This document shows, in pieces, positions 16,976 to 25,204 of a stretch of DNA of 64,000 bases; the first letter of the stretch is position 1; each line of letters starts with the position of its first letter. The stretch spans positions 4,030,001-4,094,000 of the forward strand of contig AP012044.1 of the NCBI GenBank assembly GCA_000283575.1, written 5' to 3'. The notes beneath the pieces are model-generated. The model made no database searches, was not told where the DNA came from, and saw only the letters and a program-made list of their open reading frames with translations. This DNA is from Oscillibacter valericigenes Sjm18-20. GTDB taxonomy: Bacteria > Bacillota > Clostridia > Oscillospirales > Oscillospiraceae. A program made the position numbers and the translations under genes.

Positions 16976-17917
16976 TTAATTTGGTTGATTAAAAGCGGTA
17001 AGTCCGGATGTATCAAAAAGCTCCAGCTGTACTGGCATATCCCGGAGGCGTTCGCCGGTATCATAATTGGAGATCAGGACTTCGGCATACTCGCAGCCGT
17101 TGTTATACCGCTGCGCCAGATTGTTCAGGCGGCTGACTGATTCGATCTGGAAGCCCCGGTACAGCTTCCGGATGAATTCGCAGTCGTTGTAGCTCACCAG
17201 CCACCTGCCCTGACTTCTTTTCAGGGTATCACGCAGCCTTGCGTGATCTTCTTTTCTGAATTCAACAACGTAATGGCCTTCCGTCTGATAGTAGGGCGGG
17301 TCGCAATAGATGAAGGCATTTTCCCGGTCGTACTGCTTGATGAGACCTTCAAAATCCTTGTTCTCAATGACGGTGTCCCGAAGCCTCCGGCTGCCCTGCC
17401 ATAAAAGGAAGAAGGTTTTGCGGATATCGAAGGGCTGGCAGCCGTAGCTGGTGCAGCCGCTTCCGTAGCTGTAGCGGATCACCTTAAAAAACGCGGCGGC
17501 GCGCCGGATGTCGTTCATTTGTGCTCTTTCCAAAAGAATTGCCCTGATCTCGTCGAACTGGACGGGCGTCAGCTCCCGCTGGGCAAGCTCCAGTTCCTGA
17601 CGCATAAACACGTCGGTGAAATCCTCCTGTTCCAGGAATTTTTTAAGCACAATAAATTCATCACGGCCGTTCAGCGGTAGGAAGCCCAGCTCTTTCAGAA
17701 ACGCCATCGGCTGGTCGCGGACGCAGCGGAACAGGTTGGCAAGGTCGGAATTGAAATCGTTGTAGACCTCCATGGCGGTGCTGGGACGGCGGCCGAACAG
17801 CACCCAGCCGCCTCCGCCAAAAACCTCAATATACCGTCCGAACTCCTTCGGCATCTTCTGATAGATGAGATCCCGCAGCGCCTTTTTGCCGCCCACCCAG
17901 CTGATGATGCTGTTCAT
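16976..17917 (-). CDS. D12-class DNA adenine methylase (Dam family)
   Basis: 313 residues. Motif I is WVGGKKALRDLI, a FGGGGWVLFGR segment follows, and the catalytic DPPY motif is in FIYCDPPYYQTEGHYV. This places it in the alpha N6-adenine (MethyltransfD12) class, usually GATC-type. No restriction nuclease gene is adjacent, so it is an orphan methylase; on mobile elements these often protect transferred DNA or modulate gene expression. It is the second gene of an operon starting with the small Cys-rich protein. Confidence 0.93.
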   Translation of the reverse strand: MNSIISWVGGKKALRDLIYQKMPKEFGRYIEVFGGGGWVLFGRRPSTAMEVYNDFNSDLANLFRCVRDQPMAFLKELGFLPLNGRDEFIVLKKFLEQEDFTDVFMRQELELAQRELTPVQFDEIRAILLERAQMNDIRRAAAFFKVIRYSYGSGCTSYGCQPFDIRKTFFLLWQGSRRLRDTVIENKDFEGLIKQYDRENAFIYCDPPYYQTEGHYVVEFRKEDHARLRDTLKRSQGRWLVSYNDCEFIRKLYRGFQIESVSRLNNLAQRYNNGCEYAEVLISNYDTGERLRDMPVQLELFDTSGLTAFNQPN

Positions 17918-17921
17918 CGCG

Positions 17922-18125
17922 TCACCTGCCTTTCCCGGTCCGGCTGAATCTGTCCATGTCGGTTTTCAGGCAGGAGCCGTCCGGACTCCAGCAGATAAAG
18001 CCGACACGGGGATAGGGACAGCCCTCGCAGCGGGAGGGGTCTTTGGGCGAGGGTACGGTATATTTCTTAGGAGGGCCGGTCGCTCCGGCTTCTGCCTTTT
18101 TTTCTGTTTTTAGATTGCGGTGCAT
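17922..18125 (-). CDS. Small cysteine-containing protein upstream of Dam
   Basis: 67 residues from the ATG at 18125 (AAAGGAGCG site). A basic N-terminus (MHRNLKTEKKAEAG) is followed by a CEGCPYPRVGFICWSPDGSC cluster with four cysteines, which may bind zinc. It ends four bases before the Dam start, so co-expression is likely. No family assigned. The terminator at 18151-18184 lies immediately upstream, so the promoter must fit in the remaining gap or transcription reads through. Confidence 0.6.
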   Translation of the reverse strand: MHRNLKTEKKAEAGATGPPKKYTVPSPKDPSRCEGCPYPRVGFICWSPDGSCLKTDMDRFSRTGKGR

Positions 18126-18150
18126 GGCGCACGCTCCTTTCCCGGAAAAC

Positions 18151-18184
18151 AAAAAAGGCGCCGTCTTAAAAAAAGACAGCGCCT
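18151..18184 (-). terminator. Terminator between Fic and the Dam operon (proximal)
   Basis: On the minus strand GGCGCTGTCTT, a T-rich loop and AAGACGGCGCC (one mismatch) are followed by TTTTTT. Confidence 0.75.
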
Positions 18185-18250
18185 TCCGGTTTTTTCCGTA
18201 TTCAGTTGTTCAGTCATCCGGTGACTACTTGTTTTATCTCCGGAAATACA

Positions 18251-18293
18251 AAAAGCGCCTTCTGATTTCCTGTGAAATCAAAAGGCGCTTTTA
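18251..18293 (-). terminator. Terminator directly after the Fic gene
   Basis: AAAAGCGCCTT, TGATTTC, a four-base loop, GAAATCA and AAGGCGCTTTT form a long stem with one mismatch and A/T runs on both sides. Together with the terminator about 70 bases downstream it insulates Fic strongly. Between them lies a small dyad (AGTCA/TGACT at about 18210-18225). Confidence 0.88.
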
Positions 18294-18306
18294 AGATATC
18301 AGCAAT

Positions 18307-19062
18307 TTACGATTGTGTAAGCTCCGGGCCGGTTTGCGTCAGCTCCGAAAAAAAGTATTCCGCCATTGCCGTATACTGATCCTGTGCCGAAAGGCAGGTA
18401 TCCGTAAGGTATCCTTTTTCGGATTTGTATTCCTTCAAACCGCGGTAATAAAACAGCTTATGTTCCTCATCGATAATGAAGGGCATAATATCATGCCGCA
18501 GACATTCCTTGAACATGATCACCCGTCCGACTCTGCCGTTGCCGTCCTGAAAGGGATGGATGCTTTCAAAGTTGTAATGGAATTCTATAATATCCTGGAC
18601 GGTGATAGAATCCTTTGCGTGATAACCGGCAAGCAGTTTGCTCATCTTGCCGGCGACCTCGGCGGGAGCGGCCGTTTCCTTGCCGCCAACGACATTTGCC
18701 CTGGATTTATAATCTCCGACCCGGAACCATTCCTTGCGCTCATCAGAGGTGTTTCGTTTCAGCAGCCGGTGGAATTCCTTGATCATATCCTCTGTCAATT
18801 CCTCATCCGCGTGGGTGAGCATGTAATCAAAGCAGGAGAAGTGATTCAGGGTTTCCATGATATCATCCACATCGGCGGCTTCATCCTGCGCGGTGTTGAT
18901 GGTATTGGTTTCATAAATGTAACGGGTCTGATCTTCGGAAAGGCGGCTGCCTTCGATCCGATTGGAGTTATACGCAAGTTTTATCTGTGTCTGGTGATAC
19001 AGACCGCCCTTGAGCTTCATGTTTTTTTCCTCTTGCAGCAGCTCCAGTAACCGTTGTCCCAT
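18307..19062 (-). CDS. Fic-domain AMPylase, class II-like
   Basis: 251 residues from the ATG at 19062 (AAAAAGGAGGG site). The Fic core is HPFQDGNGRVGR at about 185-196, with the catalytic histidine and both arginines present. An N-terminal helix carries SNRIEGS, the (S/T)xxxE(G/N) inhibitory signature of class II Fic proteins, so activity is probably autoinhibited. Fic enzymes transfer AMP or related groups to proteins. Two strong terminators follow. A candidate extended -10 (TGGTATAAT, 19094-19099) lies just upstream. The end (TQTGPELTQS) resembles the shared tail set. Confidence 0.92.
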   Translation of the reverse strand: MGQRLLELLQEEKNMKLKGGLYHQTQIKLAYNSNRIEGSRLSEDQTRYIYETNTINTAQDEAADVDDIMETLNHFSCFDYMLTHADEELTEDMIKEFHRLLKRNTSDERKEWFRVGDYKSRANVVGGKETAAPAEVAGKMSKLLAGYHAKDSITVQDIIEFHYNFESIHPFQDGNGRVGRVIMFKECLRHDIMPFIIDEEHKLFYYRGLKEYKSEKGYLTDTCLSAQDQYTAMAEYFFSELTQTGPELTQS

Positions 19063-19186
19063 GGGCAACCCTCCTTTTTGTGTTGTTTTTATTATTATAC
19101 CACATTTTAGTTCCGCAATCATCCTCTTTTTGTCGCCTGATGCCGGTGTTGGTATCCAAACCGAAAGGAGAAACCATCTTACTCAT
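18968..19186 (-). CDS. Possible small ORF overlapping the Fic start
   Basis: 72 residues. A GGGAGG site six bases before the ATG at 19186 supports initiation, and the first 32 residues (MSKMVSPFGLDTNTGIRRQK ...) look protein-like. The remainder overlaps the Fic 5' end in another frame and reads as low-quality sequence. It could be a leader ORF, or the truncated start of a former gene now fused to the Fic control region. Confidence 0.3.
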   Translation of the reverse strand: MSKMVSPFGLDTNTGIRRQKEDDCGTKMWYNNKNNTKRRVAHGTTVTGAAARGKKHEAQGRSVSPDTDKTCV

Positions 19187-19203
19187 TTACATTCCTCCCT
19201 TTT

Positions 19204-20238
19204 TCACATGGACAGCTCCGGTCCCTGTGCCGGCTGGCTGAACTCATGGATGAATTCCCGGTCGTTTCTGGCGATATAACCCTCGGCACAGGGGCGAAGG
19301 CCGAGCCTTCCAAATTCACTTTTGCAGTATGCGGCATAATCGAAGTATTTGTCTGCGGGGCTGTTTGGCTTTATGATTCCCCGTTGATAAGCCAGATGCT
19401 TACCAAAGTCTTCCCAATGTTCCTCTTTCGGTATGAAATCATAGCAGCGCAGGTTTTGGGAGATATCCAGAGCCTCATCCAGCCGGGTACAGCCCTCCAG
19501 TTCTATTGCTTCGCGGAACCGTTCCTCAAAGCAGGGCAGCATGCCCTGACCCCGTTCCTCCAAAGCATAGCCAAGGTTATTGCCGTCACGGACAAGCTGC
19601 TCCAGGGAGTCGTACTGCCCCTCAAGGTCTTTGATATAATCAAGGCAGCACGTTGCCTCCAGCAATACCGCGTGGTTCAGCTTGTCGGAATACGGTATGA
19701 GCAGTTCCTCTAGCGCGATCTTTAGTTCATCAGGTTCGCCGGTGGAAATTTCATGGTCGGGAAGCTTTACCCACACGCCTTCGGGATGATGTTCAGAAGC
19801 GAGCTTTAGCTTTACGCTGAAGCTTTCGCCTGTCATGCTGCAGAGGTTTCTGCCGTTATATATCTGCTTACAGGGGCTGACCTGTTCCACATAGCCCCCT
19901 GATATAAATATGCCGCCGTGCTGCTCCCGCAGATCGGCGCCCCATTGTTTCAGGTTAAGATAGGGAATCTGATCCGCGGCAATGTTTTCACGGTATGTTG
20001 CGAAGTAGTAACCGAGGGAGCTGTCTTCCATCGGCCCGTAGAAAAAGGAGAAATTGTCGAGCTGCTCTGTGAGATTGATCAGGTCGGCGGCGTTTTCGAT
20101 GGACTGGATCTGGGCCGCGCCCTCCAGCAGATAACCCTCTCTGACCGACATTTCCTCTATGCGTTTGGAAAGAAACTCTATTTCCTCCGGTGTGCCGGGC
20201 AGCTCTTTCCAGGGATAAGGATAGGGATAACCCTCCAT
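19204..20238 (-). CDS. ArdA-like antirestriction protein, single module
   Basis: 344 residues. An N-terminal section (NAADLINLTEQLDNFSFFYG, then GYYFATYRENIAADQIPYLN) is followed by a module starting VWVKLPDHEI and running through CLDYIKDLEGQYDSLEQLV and CFEERFREAIELEG. The module is paralogous to both halves of the 490-residue neighbour at 20245-21717. ArdA proteins mimic DNA and block type I restriction during transfer; the protein is acidic, as that mechanism requires. It follows its paralogue by 6 bases, using the paralogue's terminal AGGTGA as its ribosome binding site. The C-terminus PAQGPELSM is part of the shared tail set. Confidence 0.72.
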   Translation of the reverse strand: MEGYPYPYPWKELPGTPEEIEFLSKRIEEMSVREGYLLEGAAQIQSIENAADLINLTEQLDNFSFFYGPMEDSSLGYYFATYRENIAADQIPYLNLKQWGADLREQHGGIFISGGYVEQVSPCKQIYNGRNLCSMTGESFSVKLKLASEHHPEGVWVKLPDHEISTGEPDELKIALEELLIPYSDKLNHAVLLEATCCLDYIKDLEGQYDSLEQLVRDGNNLGYALEERGQGMLPCFEERFREAIELEGCTRLDEALDISQNLRCYDFIPKEEHWEDFGKHLAYQRGIIKPNSPADKYFDYAAYCKSEFGRLGLRPCAEGYIARNDREFIHEFSQPAQGPELSM

Positions 20239-20244
20239 ATTGTC

Positions 20245-21717
20245 TCACCTCATTTCCATGTTTTGAGCCGGGCGGTTCAGGCATTGCTCCACCGTCTGAC
20301 CACCGCGGGAAACAAGGATGCCGTAATCCGTTCCGGAAGCTATGTTATGTGCCATGAGCTTTTCGCCGTAATCATGGAGAGCACCGTCAATGGTTAACAG
20401 TTCCTCTCTCAGCGGAATATCACATTTCCCAAGCTTTGCTTTCGCGTAATCCGAGGGAGTAGAAGCTTCCCGCAGAAGAGAGAATTCATCAGCCTGATAC
20501 GCAAGGTCGAGCGCTTCCTCCAGCGAAATATCCATGGTCGCCGCTTCAATCATGGCCTTGCAGACCGGGACGCCGCTCTCCTGGTCGAGGTGCCGAAGCT
20601 GTCCCGCCAGTTCATTGACCAGCCCGTAGCAGTCGTTGTTTGTTGCTTCCAGCTCGTCGGTGATTTTTTCCGTCAGTTCGGGGATGGCGCAGTCCACGGC
20701 AGTGAACACGCAGTCCTCCGGAGAGACCGCCTCCACTTCTTTCACCGCATTAAGAAGCTCCTGGTCGCTGGCGGGCAGCTTCAGGAGCGTGGAGAGGTCA
20801 TCATCATATTCGGGATCATTGAAGCGTCCCTTGGTCACACGGAGAAGCACGGTATAATCCGGTTTCTCGGTGGGAACGGCTTCGCTGCTTTGATACAGCC
20901 GCGCAATGATGTCGTTTTGCACAACATAGCCATGAGGAGTGAAAACGCCACCCTCGCCCTCACGCATTTCCTTTCCGATTTTTTCAAAGTCCAGCCATGC
21001 GTAGATATTGTCCGGCACGTTGTCAAGCTGCGGGACAAATCCGTTTTCCGCGTAGAATTTGCCGAGGGACGCATCGTCGTGTGCTTCATAGGCAATCTGG
21101 CAGTATTCCATGCTGGCGGTCATGTTGATGAGCCGTTCCACGGGGATCGGCTCATAGCTGGTCTGCACAGCGTCCTTCATCACCATGCCCTCGAAGCAGT
21201 CCATCTCCCAATCGCTGAGTGATGCCAGCCGGTGGCACAGATGGTTCAGCTCGTAGAGGTTGGTACTCGGGATGAAAAACTGCGGCAGGTAATCCAGCTT
21301 GCAATCGGTAATTTCAATGGAATAAATGACGCGCTCATCGGTCACGCGGGCCTTGTCCAGCGCGTCCAGAATTTCATACGGTGTGGCAGGCAGTGTGAGC
21401 ATTGTGGCGGTGTTTGCTCCCAATGCACCGGGTCGGCTGATCTCCAGCTCCATGATTGATTCCTGTGCCGACGGGCTGACAAACTCCCAGCCGAATATGG
21501 CGCCCTTGATCATAGCCTTTTCCTGTTCCGGAGTGACACCGCCAAGCTCTGTGTTTTTCTCGTCTGCAATGATTCGGTTTTGATGTTTGTCACCATGATC
21601 CAACGGCGATCTTGTATAGCCTGGCTTACCCTGGGTAATGATGACCAGCCTATCTTCATAAGGCAGGACGGCGAAACACTTCCGCGGCAGCGCTATGTTT
21701 TTTCTGTTGCTATTCAA
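20245..21717 (-). CDS. ArdA-like antirestriction protein, double module
   Basis: 490 residues from a TTG start (TTGAATAGC) placed inside the end of the DUF4314 gene, which supplies the GGGAGG site. Two related modules are visible. The first is TMLTLPATPYEILDALDKAR through LYELNHLCHRLASL; the second is TLLKLPASDQELLNAVKEVE through YGLVNELAGQLRHLD. A central linker includes the GVFTPHGYVV segment, which resembles GIFISGGYVE in the paralogue at 19204. The protein is acidic, consistent with DNA mimicry against restriction enzymes. C-terminus PAQNMEMR, whose last codons double as the next gene's ribosome binding site. Confidence 0.72.
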   Translation of the reverse strand: MNSNRKNIALPRKCFAVLPYEDRLVIITQGKPGYTRSPLDHGDKHQNRIIADEKNTELGGVTPEQEKAMIKGAIFGWEFVSPSAQESIMELEISRPGALGANTATMLTLPATPYEILDALDKARVTDERVIYSIEITDCKLDYLPQFFIPSTNLYELNHLCHRLASLSDWEMDCFEGMVMKDAVQTSYEPIPVERLINMTASMEYCQIAYEAHDDASLGKFYAENGFVPQLDNVPDNIYAWLDFEKIGKEMREGEGGVFTPHGYVVQNDIIARLYQSSEAVPTEKPDYTVLLRVTKGRFNDPEYDDDLSTLLKLPASDQELLNAVKEVEAVSPEDCVFTAVDCAIPELTEKITDELEATNNDCYGLVNELAGQLRHLDQESGVPVCKAMIEAATMDISLEEALDLAYQADEFSLLREASTPSDYAKAKLGKCDIPLREELLTIDGALHDYGEKLMAHNIASGTDYGILVSRGGQTVEQCLNRPAQNMEMR

Positions 21718-22435
21718 GTGTCATTCCTCCCATCTGCTGGTCCTGTTCCAGCTCATCCTGTGTCATGATGCTCCAGTTTTTATCACTGCTCCACAGGCTG
21801 ACACAAATTTCACCGTCCGAGGTTTTAATGGGCCGCTGCTCGAACCCTTCTCCGAACCCGTCCGACGCTTGTCCGGAAACGTAATCCTTGAGCAGTTCCA
21901 TTTCCTCTGTTGTAAGCTCTCCCTTCACACGGCACTCGGCCACGCCCATTAATTGATTGTGCGCCTGCTCCACTGTGAAAACGCAGGACTGCACCTTTTG
22001 GTTTACGCCGTCATCCTTATGATAATATTTCATGAGACCGCGCTCTGCTTCCTCTGGCCTCCGCTCCTTCACAATCGCTGCGAGGATGCTGTCGGCATGT
22101 TCCAGAACGTCACAGCTGTCGATTTCGACAGGATCATTTTCAAGATCTCCCCACTGATTTTGCTCGTAAAGCATAACGGTCAGCGGCATGTACAGCTTCA
22201 GCGTTTGGAGCGGCTGCGGAATAATGGAGAACCGATCCACGCCGGGAATAAGGGCGAGGGTGCGGCCGTTGTCCCATTTCATATGGAACTGGCACTCATC
22301 GTCAATGTAATCAACCGCCCCTTCCGTTCCGGGCGGCACCGGGTCATAGGGATCTTTCATCTCCGTAAGCCGGATGCGTGTACCGGGCGGATACTGCTCC
22401 TTCATGAATTTCACCCATTCAGTTTTCTGTCTCAT
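21710..22435 (-). CDS. DUF4314 domain protein
   Basis: 241 residues. The N-terminal 70 residues match DUF4314: YPPGTRIRLTEMKDPYDPVP, GTEGAVDYIDDECQFHMKWD and NGRTLALIPGVD. The rest (LKLYMPLTVMLYEQNQWGD to the end) is a second, unassigned domain. DUF4314 folds as a small SH3-like barrel and is widespread on clostridial mobile elements; its role is unknown. It overlaps the start of the double ArdA-like gene. The C-terminus QQMGGMTLE is in the shared tail set, and the GGM codons are also that gene's ribosome binding site. Confidence 0.82.
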   Translation of the reverse strand: MRQKTEWVKFMKEQYPPGTRIRLTEMKDPYDPVPPGTEGAVDYIDDECQFHMKWDNGRTLALIPGVDRFSIIPQPLQTLKLYMPLTVMLYEQNQWGDLENDPVEIDSCDVLEHADSILAAIVKERRPEEAERGLMKYYHKDDGVNQKVQSCVFTVEQAHNQLMGVAECRVKGELTTEEMELLKDYVSGQASDGFGEGFEQRPIKTSDGEICVSLWSSDKNWSIMTQDELEQDQQMGGMTLE

Positions 22436-22436
22436 T

Positions 22437-23588
22437 TCATAAACCTCCCATCGTGATACCCTGCTCGGGTACTTGGTCCATCAGTTCTCCGCGTAGTGTT
22501 TTGACGGCTTCGGCAATGACCGGATCACCGGAGAAACTGGCAAGGCGGGTATAATCATCTGAAAATTTCTGATCCCCGCCCGATGTGATCACAAAGTCGA
22601 CAGTGGCTATTTCATCCTTGGTCACGCCGAGCCTCTTATTTCCGCTGTCTGTTTCGTTATACAGCCGGACAGCCTCCTGCATCGTGAGTTCGCCGGTGAG
22701 CTTTTCATCCGGCATATTGTAATCTTTAAAAACAAACCAGCTGTAGCTGTGCGGCAGCGTGTTGTCCGCGGCGTTTCGGAGCATTTCCTTTCCGGCCTCC
22801 GTGAGTCCATGTTCCTGTGCGGGAGCTTTCCGCTTCATGTTCATCTGCTGTACCCGCAGGTCAAATGCGGTCAGGTAGGCATGATAGTCGCCTTGGCCGG
22901 GGCTGCATCTCAGGCAGTAGCGGTAATACTCCGTTTCAGCAACGTAGCCATAGTTCTGCCGCCAGCCGCCTTCGATCTCCCCGCCGTGATTACCGCAATA
23001 GCCGACCATGGCATTGAGATTTTTCAGCGGGCCGGTTTCCCGTAGCTCGTTTACCAATTCTGTCAGCTCCGCTTTAAATTCAGGGCTGTTTAGCGCCTCG
23101 TTGCCGCGGGGATGCCAGGTGTTCCAGAACTCATTTCCGTCGCGTCCGAAGTCGATGCGTACATGTCCGATGGCACCAAGCTCCGCATCCTGTTCCTTGG
23201 GCATGGCATAAAAAAGACCCGCCTCGTTGGAAGAGGCGGGCCGCAGAATAAATTTTCGGTTGTCGGACGGAAGCTGGAGGCCATGTTCCTCGCAAAAGTC
23301 AGGCAGTGTCAGGCATTCACCGAGAAAATTGAGCTGATCGCGCAGTCGGCGGAAGCCTTCCTTGGGGATGGTGACCGGCTCGGCGGTCAGCACCGTGCCG
23401 GCGTGATTGACGGCAACCTGATTCTCCACTGTCACCGGCTTGCCGGGATCGTAGTCGGAGCCGCGCAGGTCGTAGCAGAAGAAGCCTTCCGGAACGGTAC
23501 TGCGGTCTATACGTAAATCGGTAAAGAGCGCGGGCTTCCCGAAAAGTTCCGCATGTTCATATTGTTCTTCTCTGGCATTTACACTCAT
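22437..23588 (-). CDS. LPD28-like multidomain accessory protein
   Basis: 383 residues from the ATG at 23588 (GGAGGTGAT site). The N-terminal 75 residues (YEHAELFGKPALFTDLRIDR, then VPEGFFCYDLRGSDYDPGKP) resemble LPD28, a domain found in large polyvalent proteins of phages and conjugative elements. The central part (YCGNHGGEIEGGWRQNYGYV) and the C-terminal part (YSWFVFKDYNMPDEKLTGEL) are unassigned. Large polyvalent proteins are injected into recipient cells in some phages and plasmids, so delivery with the DNA is possible. The tail PEQGITMGGL belongs to the shared set; its GGGAGGT serves the next gene. Confidence 0.7.
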   Translation of the reverse strand: MSVNAREEQYEHAELFGKPALFTDLRIDRSTVPEGFFCYDLRGSDYDPGKPVTVENQVAVNHAGTVLTAEPVTIPKEGFRRLRDQLNFLGECLTLPDFCEEHGLQLPSDNRKFILRPASSNEAGLFYAMPKEQDAELGAIGHVRIDFGRDGNEFWNTWHPRGNEALNSPEFKAELTELVNELRETGPLKNLNAMVGYCGNHGGEIEGGWRQNYGYVAETEYYRYCLRCSPGQGDYHAYLTAFDLRVQQMNMKRKAPAQEHGLTEAGKEMLRNAADNTLPHSYSWFVFKDYNMPDEKLTGELTMQEAVRLYNETDSGNKRLGVTKDEIATVDFVITSGGDQKFSDDYTRLASFSGDPVIAEAVKTLRGELMDQVPEQGITMGGL

Positions 23589-23615
23589 TCGGATCACCTC
23601 CATAGAGTTTTTTAA

Positions 23616-23876
23616 TTACATGCTGAGTTCCATCTCGTTACGCATATTGAAATATGCTTCAGCTTCTTCGTCTGTGGCGATGGGAAACTCCTGCGGTTCC
23701 TTCTGCCGCATCTGCATTGAAACAAGATGCGGCAGAATCTGTTGCAGCAAGTTCTGGTCAGGGCATCGGTTGATAAACTCCCCGAAAGTGTTCAGGACAA
23801 GATTGTCCACGGTGTCGGTGAGAACGATTTCACTCGCGTCGGTATGCTGTGACCTGCCCCCTGATTTCGCGCAGAG
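23616..23876 (-). pseudogene. C-terminal fragment of an accessory gene cut by IS3
   Basis: The frame (GGRSQHTDASEIVLTDTVDN, then FGEFINRCPDQNLLQQILPH) is open right up to the IS3 inverted repeat and has no start of its own except a weak GTG at 23810. It ends NEMELSM, another member of the shared tail set. The missing 5' part may be the short gene at 25042-25185 on the other side of the insertion, but the join was not demonstrated. Confidence 0.6.
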
Positions 23877-23882
23877 GGAATG

Positions 23883-24722
23883 TTAGTAACAACTTGAAAG
23901 TTTCAAGGCATATTCTTCCGGCGTCAGGTTGTCGAGAGAGGAATGCGGCCTGATCCTGTTATATTCCAACCGCCAGTTTTCAATTATCTCCCTTGCCTCA
24001 GACAAGCTTTGAAACCAATGTTGGTTTAGGCATTCCGCGCGGAGTTTCCCGTTGAAGCTTTCTATGTAGCCGTTTTGCATGGGCTTGCCCGGATCTGTAA
24101 AAATGTGTTCCACTTTGTGATCGTACGCCCAGGCATTCATTACATTACTGGTAAATTCAGAGCCGTTATCGGTCAGAATTTCTTTCGGCAGCCCCCGGAA
24201 CAAGGCGATCCGGTTTAGAACAGCCGATACCCTCCGCCCGGAGAGAGAGCTATCCACTTCAAGAGCCAGACATTCCCGCGTCACTTCATCAATTACGGTC
24301 AGAACGCGAATGTTTGAGCCATATCTGGTTCTGTCGCTGACAAAATCCATCGACCAGCGAGCATTCATTTCTTTTGCGGTGCGTTCCGGCATGCCGCGCT
24401 TTTCATATTTCTTCTTTTTGCTTCGCTTCTGAAGGGTTAATCCTGCATCCTTGTAAAGCCTGTATGTTTTTTTGTGGTTAATCTCAAAGCCTTCGCGCAG
24501 AAGCATGACATGTAACCGGCGATAACCAAATCGTTTCCAGCGCACCGAAAGTGCCTTCAGCCGTTCTGTTACCAAAGTATCCCCGCTTTTATCGGTCGGC
24601 TTGTATCGTTTGCTGTTCTGGCTGATCCCCATTAGCCTGCACGCGCGGCGCTCGCTGATTTCATAGCATTCCTGTACTCCGGCTGCTATTTTGCGTTTTA
24701 CGGCAGGCTTCAGACGTTTTTT
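23883..24722 (-). CDS. IS3 transposase OrfB (DDE integrase), made by -1 frameshift
   Basis: The frame runs from the slippery site at 24716-24722 and lacks a normal start; 249 residues follow the internal ATG at 24632. The helix-turn-helix section ([17 protein letters not shown]) is followed by an HTH_21 segment and the rve core: first D in [11 protein letters not shown], second D in [11 protein letters not shown], and E in [15 protein letters not shown]. OrfB is normally translated as an OrfAB fusion by -1 frameshifting at A AAA AAC, which is present. Since orfA carries a lesion, active transposase is doubtful. Confidence 0.9.
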   Translation of the reverse strand, partial: KKRLKPAVKRKIAAGVQECYEISERRACRLMGISQNSKRYKPTDKSGDTLVTERLKALSVRWKRFGYRRLHVMLLREGFEINHKKTYRLYKDAGLTLQKRSKKKKYEKRGMPERTAKEMNARWSMDFVSDRTRYGSNIRVLTVIDEVTRECLALEVDSSLSGRRVSAVLNRIALFRGLPKEILTDNGSEFTSNVMNAWAYDHKVEHIFTDPGKPMQNGYIESFNGKLRAECLNQHWFQSLSEAREIIENWRLEYNRIRPHSSLDNLTPEEYALKLSSCY

Positions 24723-24972
24723 GAAAGCACGTCCTTTAATATCTTATTATCCAAAGACAAGTCGGCGACCATTTCTTTCAGCCGACGGTTTTCTTCTTCA
24801 AGCTGTTTCAGACGCTTGGCTTCACTAACGTCCATGCCGCCATATTTGCTTTTCCAACGGTAAAAAGTCTGTTCTGTGATATTGACTCACGGACAATATC
24901 CACTGCCTTCTTGCCACCCTCGTGCTCCTTGAGAATCTTGATGATCTGTTCTTCTGTAAACCTTACCTTCAT
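24710..24972 (-). pseudogene. IS3 OrfA with one-base lesion
   Basis: From the ATG at 24972 the protein begins MKVRFTEEQIIKILKEHEGG, a standard IS3 OrfA helix-turn-helix. After about 29 codons (near 24885) the frame shifts, and the remaining sequence (EQTFYRWKSKYGGMDVSEAK ... leucine zipper EEENRRLKEMVADL) continues in another frame. One base seems to be lost. The proper frame ends LSKNV at 24710, just past the slippery site. Confidence 0.8.
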
Positions 24973-25041
24973 GTCAATCACTCCATTTTTTCTATTGTAG
25001 CATATCGTGACTAACATTCCTATTGACGAAGTTTTTCGGGT

Positions 25042-25185
25042 TCAGGTCAGCTGCATGAAAAAGTTTGCGATATTGGAAGGGGATTTTTCAAACCAGTATT
25101 CGCTTCGCTGTCCGTCCTGCGGATAGACGTATCCTCTAATCAGGTTGTTTCGGTTGAACATCTCACCGATTTCTTCGTTTGTCAT
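25042..25185 (-). CDS. Short protein beside IS3, probably a truncated gene start
   Basis: 47 residues from the ATG at 25185 with a GAAAGGAGAA site: MTNEEIGEMFNRNNLIRGYV and so on, ending NFFMQLT. The codons read like a real protein and the ribosome binding site is strong. The stop falls 22 bases before the IS3 boundary. It may be complete, or the decayed first part of the gene whose tail is at 23616-23876. Confidence 0.5.
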   Translation of the reverse strand: MTNEEIGEMFNRNNLIRGYVYPQDGQRSEYWFEKSPSNIANFFMQLT

Positions 25186-25204
25186 GTCGTTCTCCTTTCA
25201 TTTC

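Larger units (their letters stand above)
23877..25020 (-). mobile_element. IS3-family insertion sequence
   Basis: About 1.14 kb, bounded by inverted repeats GGAATGTTAGTAAC (23877-23890) and GGAATGTTAGTCAC on the other strand (25007-25020). It carries overlapping orfA and orfB with a slippery heptamer A AAA AAC (minus strand, 24722 to 24716). It separates the fragment at 23616-23876 from the short gene at 25042-25185. No clean target duplication was seen. Confidence 0.85.

Noticed and set aside
1..25200. Complete conjugation machine
   Set aside because: No relaxase, VirD4-like coupling protein or VirB4-like ATPase is present; only Tad-type pilus genes are seen, so conjugation is inferred from cargo, not shown.
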